The notes beneath the pieces are model-generated. The model did no database searches. It had not been told where the DNA came from and was given only the letters and a program-made list of their open reading frames with translations. A program made the translations under genes and the position numbers. Shown here piece after piece: positions 1-7,567 of a stretch of DNA of 64,000 nt. Within the stretch, counting starts at the first letter, position 1, and every line of letters begins with the position of its first letter. Source of the DNA: Marinobacterium profundum (lineage in GTDB: Bacteria > Pseudomonadota > Gammaproteobacteria > Pseudomonadales > Balneatricaceae); NCBI RefSeq assembly GCF_001528745.1, contig NZ_BCNS01000104.1, positions 1 to 64,000 on the forward strand, given 5' to 3'.

Positions 1-108
1 AGGAGTCTTCGGCAGCGTCAGATTGGTATAAGGGCAAGCTATTCCGAACAGATATTGTTAGCAGTCAGATAGCCGGAAAAACTAAGGTTTCCGCTAATTT
101 TGATAGAC

Positions 109-321
109 CTAACATGGTAATTTTCCTGTACGCAGGTAACGCTGCCACATTGCGTTCGCCGGGTAGTGCGGATTGCCAATGCTGTCGAGGATCAGTAACG
201 GCGGTTCCTCTGTCACAACCATCACACGAACGGCAACCGTACCGTTCGAGAGGTATTTTAGGTCGTGATTCAGTGAACGAAAAAATAGGCGGTGCTTAAA
301 TAATACGCGCATAATTTGCAT
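109..321 (-). CDS. Small protein, possibly an integrase N-terminal fragment
   Basis: This 70-residue reading frame starts at an ATG with a near-perfect ribosome binding site (GGAGGGG, 5 bases upstream), which makes translation plausible. The middle part, including EEPPLLILDSIGNPHYPAN, loosely resembles the N-terminal strand of some tyrosine-recombinase-like proteins of genomic islands, which would make this a truncated or frameshifted remnant; that is inference from a short stretch. No membrane segment is evident. The plus-strand frame open from base 3 to 299 overlaps it almost entirely and ends in low-complexity Ser/Arg-rich sequence, so the minus-strand frame is preferred. It could equally be a stand-alone small protein of the element. 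From 322 to 517 no gene is seen. Confidence 0.35.
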   Translation of the reverse strand: MQIMRVLFKHRLFFRSLNHDLKYLSNGTVAVRVMVVTEEPPLLILDSIGNPHYPANAMWQRYLRTGKLPC

Positions 322-517
322 TGATACCCCTCCAGTAGCTCTACGAAGCTTAGCAAAGCAGAGCCGATAGACAAACCGGCGACCAAGGACTTTACACTAT
401 CACTCCAGAGGCTCTGAATTCGGCATTATACTTTTCGGTCTAAACTCAGAAAGTTCGCGGTCATTAAAGACATAAAACCACCGAATCATGAGAACTTTTA
501 CAAAAGTGGAGAGCTTA

Positions 518-1157
518 TTAACGGGCAACTCTGATCGGGACGGGACCTACGGACGCTAAAAAATAAATCCTAGAAATATCAGCACTAATCCCCTCGCATA
601 GTTGAGTAAAACCAAGTCCGTCGCTAATCATCCAGTCGTAAAATATGCCGTAGATTTCTTCGATAGAATAGCGTAGAAGAAAGTGAAGCGCTCGATAGTT
701 TATTGTATTTTTAAGTAAATATGGCCGATCCGAAAAGTCTGGAAAATTCCATTGTGTAATGGTCAGAAGAGTCCAATGCAGGCTGAGCATCCTGAACCGC
801 CACACGAAGAATATCATGCATAATTACATCAACGAAATATAATGGCAAAAGTGAGTTTGTCCTAAAAACATCCAATCCATTTTCGCCGACAAAAAATTTA
901 TCAATTTCGCCCCTTGATAGGCCAGGAGGGGCTTTTATAATAAAAGACTCGATCATGCGCTTTGTGCTTGCAGCTACATGAGCAGTCCGCGAGTAATCGC
1001 CCAGCAAGATCATTTTCCTAACACAGGCCCAATGCCTTCTCCAGCCCCCCCCCTCAGTCGGCAAAAAGGTGTCGGTAAACGCGATCGGACAAGCAGGAGG
1101 ATTGTACACAGTCCAGTGATCCGCACATGCCATCAATGCATCACAAATGAACACCAC
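518..1157 (-). pseudogene. Frameshifted hypothetical protein
   Basis: Two overlapping minus-strand frames join into one plausible protein of about 210 residues. The first (1157 to 711) starts MVFICDALMACADHW and stops just after MEFSRLFGSA. The second frame continues from about 735 as YLLKNTINYRALHF and runs to 518. Each half looks protein-like up to the shift, and the second has no sensible start of its own, so a single-base frameshift near 715-745 is the simplest reading. The run TTTACTTAAAAAT at this spot is a likely slip site. I do not recognise the family, and no catalytic motif or membrane segment stands out. The gene lies next to the XRE regulator and faces away from it, with the two operator palindromes between the starts, so it may once have been under the same control. 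A sequencing error is an alternative to true decay. Confidence 0.5.
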
Positions 1158-1212
1158 TTTTAGACTGTCAGTGCGTATATTCGTCTGAAGATGATGTATA
1201 TGCTCTCCCTCC

Positions 1213-1256
1213 GTCCCTAATTTGGGGACAATGTATCACGTCTCTAAAATAGGGAC
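1213..1256. promoter_or_regulatory. Paired operator sites upstream of the XRE gene
   Basis: Two 17-bp sites of the form GTCCC-N7-GGGAC lie directly before the regulator start: GTCCCTAATTTGGGGAC at 1213-1229 and GTCTCTAAAATAGGGAC at 1240-1256. They are 27 bp apart centre to centre, and each is followed by AATG, the second AATG containing the regulator's start codon at 1258. Small XRE repressors commonly bind such short dyads in their own promoter, so autorepression is inferred. The second site would block both transcription and the start region. Confidence 0.65.
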
Positions 1257-1257
1257 A

Positions 1258-1542
1258 ATGATCAAGACGATTAACAATACTCGCTACGATGACCTGATTC
1301 GCTGGCTACGCAGCGCCCGTGAAGAGGCAGGCTTAACTACGCGGGAACTGGCAGTGCGCCTGGATGAGCCCTTCCAGTTTGTTAGCAAAGTCGAGCTCGG
1401 GCAGCGCAAATTGAATGTCTACGAGTATGTGCAGTACTGTGAAGCCCTAGGCCTGAACCCAGGGGATGGGCTGGTGCTTCTCAAAAAGAAATCACCGACG
1501 GCTTGGTCTGGCAAGCCTACAACGACTGTGCCGGATCTGTAA
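1258..1542 (+). CDS. XRE-family helix-turn-helix regulator
   Basis: This 94-residue protein has one helix-turn-helix of the XRE/Cro-C1 type over residues 12-65. The recognisable pattern is LRSAREEAGLTTRELAVRL, then FVSKVELGQRKL, which gives the second and third helices. The start is placed at the ATG that directly follows the second operator rather than at an upstream in-frame ATG at 1222, because the upstream codons would run through the operator repeats. The tail after residue 80 (KKKSPTAWSG...) looks unstructured. The gene overlaps the last 26 bases of the convergent relaxase gene. It probably represses itself and perhaps the leftward decayed gene. It could be the antitoxin-like half of a broken pair, but no toxin partner is visible. 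Confidence 0.8.
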   Translation: MIKTINNTRYDDLIRWLRSAREEAGLTTRELAVRLDEPFQFVSKVELGQRKLNVYEYVQYCEALGLNPGDGLVLLKKKSPTAWSGKPTTTVPDL

Positions 1543-2947
1543 CCTCGCCCCCTACCCCGTTGCCAGGCTGCGTATGTGCCATCAACCGCAGTTGAACCAC
1601 ATAGTTATCCAGCACATCCGCCAGCACCTGATCGCTCGAGCTGGCTTTCATGAATTGCTGCAATTGCCCTAATCGCGCCCTGACAGCCTCGCCGTCGCTC
1701 CGAAAGGCCTGAGCATCGATAGGCACCTGTAAAGCAATCTTAAGCGCATTCAGCGCGCGTGTTGCGGACTCACGCTCACGATCAATCGCATCCACGCGGC
1801 TCACTTCGCCGGTCAACCGATTGATCTGCGCATGCAGCACTTTTGTTTTTTGCCGCCAGCGCTTCGCCGCACGTTGCTCGAAGAGCTTTTTGAGGCCAAA
1901 AAAACTCAGTACGCGGCCGCCCAGCGTTTCGTACGGTTTGAATTTTTCCACCAGTGCTTGGGCTGCTACCCGCGCCTCCTCCGCCGTCTTGCGCGCCTGA
2001 GCGGCGACCCGCGCATCCACCTGGGCTTGCTGATGCAGTTTTTCTGCCTGCTCCTTTTCTTGCGCAATGCGCGCGATCTGCAACCTTGCCTCGTCTTGAG
2101 TCGCTTCCACAAGCCACGTAGCCTGCGCCTGGGCGTCCGACAGGACCTGAGCTGCTTGCCGATCGACGGTTTCGGCCTGTCGCTTTGCATTGGCCAGGGC
2201 TTCCGCTTTTGCTTGCTCTCGTTGCCACTGCGAGCGTGTCAGACGCTGACGCCGCGGCCCTATGCGGGCCTGACCGTAGTGCACGGCAACCTCCTGATAG
2301 TAACGGTCCTGAAACCTTCTCATTTCAGCTTTGTACGCGTCGTTACCGGCTTTTTTACCTTGGCCTGTGCGGTCGTTGCCCTGCGCAGCTCTGCGGGCTA
2401 ACTCACCTTTGTGCAGCTGCGTAAAATCGCTACTGGGCTCTGTCGCCCCCACCAGAATATGAATATGCGGATGGCTCTCGTCCCAATGCAGCGCAGCAAC
2501 CTGTACGCGGCTGGGAAATTCGCTTTGGGCGAACGTAATCGTGTCTTCCGCCCACTCCCGTATCTCCTCCAGACGCAGTTGTCTCTGCTCGTCCGGCAGC
2601 GCGTCCAGATCCGCGACTGACAGCGGATAACTCGCTATCAGCCCAATACCTGTATTGGCATCGGCCCTTACCTTGCGCTTTTTACCGCCATGCAAGGTGG
2701 TGCTCGCATCTGCCGCTATTGCAATCTTCTCCGCCACCGCAACGAACGAAGTGCCAAGTAAGTACTCAGGCGGCAACGGCGACTTAACATGCGGGTGGCT
2801 GTAAGGCACCCGTTCAGCTTCCCGCGCAATTGACGTCAAACTGCGTTTTTTACTCGTCCCCTTAGTTCCGTATGCTTCGTAGTGAATGAATTGGTAACCC
2901 GCCAAGAAATCCTTCTCCAATAAGCCTTTAAATGGCATCCGTGCCAT
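1517..2947 (-). CDS. Mob/Pre-family relaxase (plasmid mobilization)
   Basis: This 476-residue protein is a relaxase of the Mob_Pre (MobV) type, which nicks one strand at an origin of transfer and pilots it to a recipient using another element's conjugation channel. The metal-binding signature is clear: LHWDESHPHIH at residues 153-163, the HxDE...PHxH pattern of the family. A motif-I-like N-terminal region precedes it. A long Ala/Gln/Glu-rich coiled coil fills residues about 225-330, and a second basic helical region ends the protein, giving the usual relaxase-plus-coiled-coil layout. The ATG at 2947 lacks a good ribosome binding site; the ATG at 2938 is an alternative. No accessory mobilization gene is seen beside it. 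Its tail overlaps the convergent XRE gene, a tight arrangement typical of small mobile elements. Confidence 0.85.
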   Translation of the reverse strand: MARMPFKGLLEKDFLAGYQFIHYEAYGTKGTSKKRSLTSIAREAERVPYSHPHVKSPLPPEYLLGTSFVAVAEKIAIAADASTTLHGGKKRKVRADANTGIGLIASYPLSVADLDALPDEQRQLRLEEIREWAEDTITFAQSEFPSRVQVAALHWDESHPHIHILVGATEPSSDFTQLHKGELARRAAQGNDRTGQGKKAGNDAYKAEMRRFQDRYYQEVAVHYGQARIGPRRQRLTRSQWQREQAKAEALANAKRQAETVDRQAAQVLSDAQAQATWLVEATQDEARLQIARIAQEKEQAEKLHQQAQVDARVAAQARKTAEEARVAAQALVEKFKPYETLGGRVLSFFGLKKLFEQRAAKRWRQKTKVLHAQINRLTGEVSRVDAIDRERESATRALNALKIALQVPIDAQAFRSDGEAVRARLGQLQQFMKASSSDQVLADVLDNYVVQLRLMAHTQPGNGVGGEVTDPAQSL

Positions 2948-3190
2948 GTTTACAGTTCATAAAACCACTCAAATCCTGATATACAAAGTCAACAAAACTC
3001 ATAAAAAATGTACAAACACAAAATAAAGACTACAGAGACCCAAAAAGAAGATACACCGACACTATAAAAGCCCATGAGTATCAATTGAAATACAAACCAG
3101 CACCTAAAAACAAATTCAATACTATGAACACCGTCCAACGTAAAGGTTCATAATCCGTGCCAGTACATTACGAAAATAATAGTTTCAAAC
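2948..3190. other. AT-rich intergenic region, possible oriT
   Basis: A 243-bp gap separates the integrase stop and the relaxase start. It is strongly AT-rich and contains no reading frame of note. MobV relaxases usually act at an origin of transfer just upstream of their own gene, so this gap is where an oriT would be expected. I could not identify a clear inverted repeat plus nick consensus in it, so the assignment rests on position only. Confidence 0.3.
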
Positions 3191-4717
3191 TTAGACTGAC
3201 AGGTCATCCTCATCCTCATCTGACTTATTACTCTTCGACTCAAACAACTTTTCACCTCGAGCATGCTTCGCCCTGATCATCTCGAATAAACCTTGCATGC
3301 CAGGAGCTTCCTCGTAGTCTACGATGTTTCCGACAATGTGCGACGGCGCTTTGTTCAACAGTTTTGCTTTCTTGTAATGCGTTTCGATAACCTGGACTGA
3401 GTTCCCACAATGCTCTGCTATGTCATTGTGTGAAATGCCCGCAGCCAATTGGTTATTGATATAGGTATGCCGGCAACTATAGGACTTGTAGTTAGTATGA
3501 TGCAGCTTATCTGCAACGTAGCCCAAATACTGCTCTTTGCTGAAAATTTTCTCGTAAGATGGAAAAGCATTGTATCGATAGCTTTTGAATACAAACCGAT
3601 CAGCATAGTGCTTGATCAAGTGATCAATACGCTCCTCAACAATAAACCCGTTCAATACCATTGCCGCTGACTCAATCGCTTTAACAGCGGTTGCATCGAT
3701 CGCGACTTGACGATATTTGATAGTACTCTTCTGCGTTTTCCCTTTATGCAACTTAATTACATAATAATGATGACCACTTTCAGCATCGTAATGCTTGCTT
3801 ATATCCTTGAAACGGATACCTTTCGGCTCTTCGCCAGGGCGAACACCGGTTGATAGCAAGAAGGCAAAGTAGTGCTGGAACGCATTCCGATAGTGCCTAG
3901 TCTGCTCTTTCCTGCTGTTCTGTATAAATGCAGGGTAGTTCTCCTTCAAAACATTGAGATCGTGCTCGCTGAAAGGCTCTACACGATAGTCCGGATCGCT
4001 TGTCACGACCACTTTCGGGAACTTGGGCACCGACAGCTGGTCGATCAATCGCTTCTTAACAGCGTACTCAAACACTTTGCTGATACTTGTTTTCTGCATT
4101 GTTATTTGAGACTTCGACCTGACTGTTGTCTGATCGAAATACTCCACAAGCATGGGATAGTCAACGTTCTTTATATTGCAATCGCTAAAAAATGGAATGA
4201 TGTGATTTTCCAGCAAGGAAACGTAGCTTTTGTAGGTTGTTTTCGTGACTGCTGGGTCCGCCATAGCGGTCTTCATTTCATCAACGACTTTAAGGGCGAT
4301 AGTTTTGAAGAACAGGTTCGTCCCCGCCTTGATCGAGTATCCGGCTTCTAGCTTTCCGATTAGCTTAAAGCGTTCTTCAATAGCGCTCACGACGGCTTCC
4401 TCCACGGACTCCTTCCCCGTCGAGAAACGTTTTTCTTCTTTGACACCCTTGTTGTCCAAGACAATTCGCGCAGACCAAAATCGTGTCTTGTATTTCTGAC
4501 GATATAACGAAAGCGTACCATCAACCTTAAAGCGCTCTGTTCTAACGTTCTCTTTATTCTCAATAGTCGGCATATCTTCACCCGAATCGAGATGAGAAAG
4601 CAGTGCATTGGCTTGTAGAGCAGGCATATTGAGGATGCGAAGAATCAGTGCTTCCTTATTCATATTTGCAATTCCTTTTGCAATAAAATATGTAGAGATA
4701 TTTGTAGACTTCGCCAT
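3191..4717 (-). CDS. Tyrosine site-specific integrase
   Basis: This 508-residue protein is the integrase that inserts and excises the element at the tRNA-Leu gene. A core-binding SAM-like domain covers about 130-225 and the catalytic domain about 245-460. Catalytic positions that can be read are Arg293 (STGVRPGE), Arg416-His417 (SCRHTY) and Tyr448 (ETHYKKAK). Two usual positions differ: the His three residues before Arg416 is Tyr413, and the third-box His after Gly438 is Asn439. A good ribosome binding site (AGGTGAT) precedes the ATG at 4717. The C-terminus ends in an acidic stretch (SDEDEDDLSV). The gene points away from the attachment site, which lies 49 bp upstream of its start, so its promoter region and the att site are close together. 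The tyrosine-recombinase call is firm; the noncanonical residues may mark a divergent subfamily. Confidence 0.9.
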   Translation of the reverse strand: MAKSTNISTYFIAKGIANMNKEALILRILNMPALQANALLSHLDSGEDMPTIENKENVRTERFKVDGTLSLYRQKYKTRFWSARIVLDNKGVKEEKRFSTGKESVEEAVVSAIEERFKLIGKLEAGYSIKAGTNLFFKTIALKVVDEMKTAMADPAVTKTTYKSYVSLLENHIIPFFSDCNIKNVDYPMLVEYFDQTTVRSKSQITMQKTSISKVFEYAVKKRLIDQLSVPKFPKVVVTSDPDYRVEPFSEHDLNVLKENYPAFIQNSRKEQTRHYRNAFQHYFAFLLSTGVRPGEEPKGIRFKDISKHYDAESGHHYYVIKLHKGKTQKSTIKYRQVAIDATAVKAIESAAMVLNGFIVEERIDHLIKHYADRFVFKSYRYNAFPSYEKIFSKEQYLGYVADKLHHTNYKSYSCRHTYINNQLAAGISHNDIAEHCGNSVQVIETHYKKAKLLNKAPSHIVGNIVDYEEAPGMQGLFEMIRAKHARGEKLFESKSNKSDEDEDDLSV

Positions 4718-4766
4718 ATTATCACCTAAGACCTTGTAATCAAAGACAATATAATAGAGGTCTGAA

Positions 4767-4822
4767 ATTCAAAATCCCCCGCCCTTAAAAGCGTGCCGGT
4801 TCGAGTCCGGCCACTGGTACCA
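4767..4822 (+). repeat. attachment site: 3' part of tRNA-Leu(CAA)
   Basis: The sequence from ATTCAAAATCCCCC to CCACTGGTACCA is the 3' portion of a tRNA-Leu. It has the CAA anticodon with the 3' half of the anticodon stem, a long variable arm (GCCC..AGCG), the T arm GCCGG-TTCGAGT-CCGGC, the acceptor strand CACTGGT and the encoded CCA. The 5' half is missing: upstream bases do not supply the matching acceptor strand or D arm. This is the duplicated core left by integration into a tRNA 3' end. It should not be annotated as a functional tRNA. Confidence 0.85.
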
Positions 4823-4833
4823 TCTCAGAAGAG

Positions 4834-4857
4834 GCTTGCAGAAATGCAGGCTTTTTT
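4834..4857 (+). terminator. Rho-independent terminator after the tRNA remnant
   Basis: A 7-bp stem (GCTTGCA with TGCAGGC, one G-U pair) with a GAAA tetraloop is followed by six T residues. It lies 11 bp after the CCA end of the tRNA copy and is probably the original terminator of the host tRNA-Leu gene, now separated from it by the element. Confidence 0.8.
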
Positions 4858-5060
4858 CGTTTCTGGCCCATGAAAACCTCCTGATGCCAGGCAGGAGCCC
4901 CCGATCAGTCATGGCGCAGCACAATGGGATACTGCAACAGAAGCCTGAATGGACGCAGAGGTGCTGCAAACACCCGCACCCTGCTTGCGCAGCGAGAAGC
5001 CATTTGCAAGCCAAGTTGAAAACGGGCTCTCTCACAATGACCAAACACAGAGACTAGCCG

Positions 5061-5420
5061 ATGAACTTCAGAGACCCATTCGGACGCCAGGCGAAAAGAA
5101 GCGAGCGCGAATACGCCTCGCTACGGCAGAAACTACCAGGCGCAGGCGTCACCACCCGGGCCGATGCCGAGCAGCTGATAGAGACCGTAGGCAAACGCGG
5201 CAAGTACGGTTTAATGATTATTATTCCGCTGACGTTACTGTTGATGCTGCTCATACCCGAAGGGCGTATTATTTTCGGCGCAGCCGGTACTATGGTGGGT
5301 CTGTGGGCATATATAACCAGCCGCAAGATTCAGGGTCACGTTCAGCGTTATATCCAAGAGGAGCTCTCCTCTGACAGCAACTGCGAATCAGCGCCCCCCG
5401 ACGACTCCGCAACCTTGTAG
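5061..5420 (+). CDS. Small membrane protein of unknown function
   Basis: This 119-residue protein is not recognised. It has a charged N-terminus (MNFRDPFGRQAKRSEREYA), a short helical region to about residue 48, then two closely spaced hydrophobic segments at about 50-65 (LMIIIPLTLLLMLLI) and 70-86, with a short turn between. The tail after residue 100 is hydrophilic and Ser/Pro-rich. The fold would be a two-pass inner-membrane protein with both ends in the cytoplasm. The ATG at 5061 is chosen because the reading frame is well conserved in codon pattern from there; no strong ribosome binding site is present. It stands alone between the tRNA-Leu locus and the catabolic operon. From 5421 to 5670 no further gene is seen; a 7-bp hairpin (GCCTTCC-GCA-GGAAGGC) lies at 5596-5612, just beyond the end of the SDR gene. 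Confidence 0.6.
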   Translation: MNFRDPFGRQAKRSEREYASLRQKLPGAGVTTRADAEQLIETVGKRGKYGLMIIIPLTLLLMLLIPEGRIIFGAAGTMVGLWAYITSRKIQGHVQRYIQEELSSDSNCESAPPDDSATL

Positions 5421-5670
5421 TTGCAGCCAGGCAGCCTTTTTCGGCTCAAGATCATCACAACGGCGAGGTCATCAGGACCCGCCGCTCGTTCCCGAACAAT
5501 ACATCTGTGATGAAGGCGCCCTATCTCGCCTTACATCATATCGCCAATAAGTGGACGATGCCGATACGGGCCGGGAACAGGCGCCGGCCTTGGCCGCCTT
5601 CCGCAGGAAGGCCTCGACCAAGAGCCGTCGTATTGATCATGCAGATCACTCTACCGAGCGGCGAATAAAC

Positions 5671-6474
5671 CTAACGCACATTCGTCGTCAGGCCACCGTC
5701 AACGGCGATTTTGGCACCGTTGATATAGGCTGCACGGTCCGATGCCAGAAACACGGCCATGTCTGCTACTTCCTGAACCTGCGCCCAGCGACCGCTGATG
5801 ATGCCCTTGCCGGTACAGAACTCACGCATCCAGCTGTCGGCATCCTTACCCTGGGCAGCGCCCATCTTTGCGGCCCACTCATGGCGCCACTCTGTACCGA
5901 CGATCCCCGGAACAATGGTATTGGCGGTGACCTTCTGTGCAGCAAGATCGGCGGCCAGATAGCCTGTCATGTGGATCAGGGCGGCGTTGTTCATGCCATA
6001 GGTCAAGGCCGGCATCCATGTCATCGACCCAGACGCACCTGTGATCGTGATAAGGCGGCCTGTTCCGTCCTGCGCGATGGCCGGCAGAAACTCGCGTATC
6101 GTCCGCAGGGCGCCCAGGGATTTGACCTGAACCTGGCTGAGCCAGTCACTGTCGTCCCAGGTGATTTCGCGGTCCTGCCGCTGTATCGCCGCACCGGCAT
6201 TGTTGACCAGGATATTGAAAGTACCAAAGTGCTTGCGCGCCTCCCGGGCCGCATGACGCACTGACTCGGTATCGGTAACATCGGTCGCCACCGGCAGCGC
6301 CTTGATCGAAAACTCTTCTGCCAGTTCCTTCGCCGCCGCGTTCAATTGCGCTTCGCCGCGCGCCAGCATCACCAGGTTGACGCCCTCGGCAGCCAGGGCG
6401 CGCGCCACGCCTTTACCCACACCTTTGCTCGCACCGGTGATGACCGCTGTACGCCCTTTGAGGTTAAGTTCCAT
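5671..6474 (-). CDS. Short-chain dehydrogenase/reductase, atypical active site
   Basis: This 267-residue protein has a Rossmann fold of the classical SDR family, which interconverts hydroxyl and carbonyl groups with NAD(P). Visible motifs are the cofactor glycine motif TGASKGVG at 13-20, NNAG at 91-94 and the C-terminal VDGGL near the end. The active-site tyrosine is Tyr159, but the lysine four residues later is Asn163 (YGMNN instead of YxxxK), and the usual serine position also looks shifted. That combination suggests altered or lost redox chemistry. The ATG at 6474 has GGAGAG eight bases upstream and is preferred to an in-frame start at 6498. It is the last gene of the catabolic operon, 87 bp after the extradiol dioxygenase gene. 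It may oxidise or dehydrate a ring-cleavage intermediate, but the substrate is unknown. Confidence 0.85.
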   Translation of the reverse strand: MELNLKGRTAVITGASKGVGKGVARALAAEGVNLVMLARGEAQLNAAAKELAEEFSIKALPVATDVTDTESVRHAAREARKHFGTFNILVNNAGAAIQRQDREITWDDSDWLSQVQVKSLGALRTIREFLPAIAQDGTGRLITITGASGSMTWMPALTYGMNNAALIHMTGYLAADLAAQKVTANTIVPGIVGTEWRHEWAAKMGAAQGKDADSWMREFCTGKGIISGRWAQVQEVADMAVFLASDRAAYINGAKIAVDGGLTTNVR

Positions 6475-6561
6475 GTTGTTCTCTCCGCTTTGATTCACAT
6501 ATTTGATGCCCCAGGCAGCCGGGGCGACTTTGCATGCGTTTTGTTGAGATTCCAGGCAGGC

Positions 6562-7503
6562 TCAATCGACTTCGTAGTTGCTGGCGAAGTCTTCGGGGAC
6601 ATCGGGGCCCCAGAGGTAGAGGGAGTCTTCCGGCAGGTGGTTATTGGCCACCCAGTCCAGCGTTGCCGGGATAAAGTCGATATCGAAGGAGTACTCCGAA
6701 TAACTCCCCCAGGGATCCCGCACGTAGTAGAAATAATTGGAGCCCAGTACGTGGCGACCGACACCCCAGCCGCGCGACCAGCCGGCGGCGGCCATCTGCA
6801 TCGCGCCCAGCCCAACGTCATCAAGGCTGGAGACATCCCAGCTGCAGTGGTGAAATCCGCCGCCGCCAGACTTCACGAAGGCCAGGGTATGGTGATCGGC
6901 GCCGTAGGGGGCGTGCATAAAGGCCACAATATCCCGTGACCGGTCCGACAGGCGCAGACCGAGCGTGTCTTCGAAGAAACGAATACTGCGCTCGACATCA
7001 GTGACGAAAATCAGCACATGGGACAGCCGGTTCGGGCGGACTTTGGCCGTGTCCTGACGATTGGGGGCACCACGCGTTCCCACGCCGGCCGCGGGCATGA
7101 CGCTGGATGCCTTTGCGTCAGGTGTCACTTTGGCAGCCGCTCGAATCTGTATGAGATTGTTATCCGGATCATGAAACCAGAGACTTTTACCCGGCTCACC
7201 TTCGGGGGCCGCTAGCAGTGCGACACCCGCCGCTTCGAGCTGCCGTTCTATTGCCGCCATATCCTGCTCATAGGCGCCAAAGCACAGATGACGCAGGCGT
7301 TTTTTCTCGCCCGGGAACAGTTGCCCCCAGCGGTGATCGCCGCCAAAGGCATGCAATGCCAGGCTGTCCTGCTGCTTTTTAACGTCCAGACCGAAAGCTT
7401 CGTAAAATGCACGGGCGACGGAGAGTTCCGGCACCTCGAGTGCGAAGTGATCCAGCGAGTGCACCGCCGCTGTGGCGGATGTTTCAACGTACCTATTGAG
7501 CAT
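6562..7503 (-). CDS. Extradiol ring-cleavage dioxygenase (VOC family)
   Basis: This 313-residue protein has two vicinal-oxygen-chelate modules (about 12-125 and 158-275), the layout of type I extradiol dioxygenases that open catechols next to the diol using Fe(II) and O2. The metal triad in the second module can be read as His162 (LSHVLIF), His218 or His219 (FHHCSWDV) and Glu270 (SEYSFDID). The first module lacks a full set, as usual. GGAGGG seven bases before the ATG at 7503 fixes the start; an in-frame start at 7593 would overlap the upstream gene. The gene follows a phenol hydroxylase gene by 64 bp, so the likely sequence is hydroxylation to a catechol followed by meta-cleavage here. The C-terminal stretch (LYLWGPDVPEDF) is shared with the second VOC protein at 15714, so the two are related subfamily members. 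Confidence 0.85.
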   Translation of the reverse strand: MLNRYVETSATAAVHSLDHFALEVPELSVARAFYEAFGLDVKKQQDSLALHAFGGDHRWGQLFPGEKKRLRHLCFGAYEQDMAAIERQLEAAGVALLAAPEGEPGKSLWFHDPDNNLIQIRAAAKVTPDAKASSVMPAAGVGTRGAPNRQDTAKVRPNRLSHVLIFVTDVERSIRFFEDTLGLRLSDRSRDIVAFMHAPYGADHHTLAFVKSGGGGFHHCSWDVSSLDDVGLGAMQMAAAGWSRGWGVGRHVLGSNYFYYVRDPWGSYSEYSFDIDFIPATLDWVANNHLPEDSLYLWGPDVPEDFASNYEVD

Positions 7504-7567
7504 GGTGATAGTCCCTCCGGCGGGTTTGGGGACGATTTCGCCACCCTCCTCCGCCTGTTCGATCGAT

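Larger units (their letters stand above)
1..4822. mobile_element. Integrative mobilizable element, right part
   Basis: This is the right portion of an integrated element whose left end lies outside the window. Its right edge is a partial copy of the 3' half of a tRNA-Leu(CAA) gene at 4767-4822, and a tyrosine integrase gene starts 49 bp inside that edge. A Mob/Pre-type relaxase and an XRE regulator follow, but no conjugation (type IV secretion) genes are seen, so the element fits a mobilizable rather than self-transmissible type. The tRNA fragment reads on the plus strand and lacks its 5' half, so the intact tRNA-Leu gene should sit at the left end of the element. The region is visibly AT-richer than the DNA after 4823 and contains decayed genes. 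The boundary call is strong; the total size is unknown. Confidence 0.85.

Noticed and set aside
3-299. Plus-strand frame open from the left edge
   Set aside because: Its second half is low-complexity and Arg/Ser-rich, and the overlapping minus-strand frame has a much better ribosome binding site. The first 35 codons might belong to a gene outside the window.
2948-3190. Defined oriT sequence
   Set aside because: The location suits a MobV oriT but I could not find a convincing inverted repeat with nick consensus, so only the region is annotated.
4767-4822. Functional tRNA-Leu gene
   Set aside because: Only the 3' half is present; no 5' acceptor strand or D arm occurs upstream, so it is an attachment-site copy.
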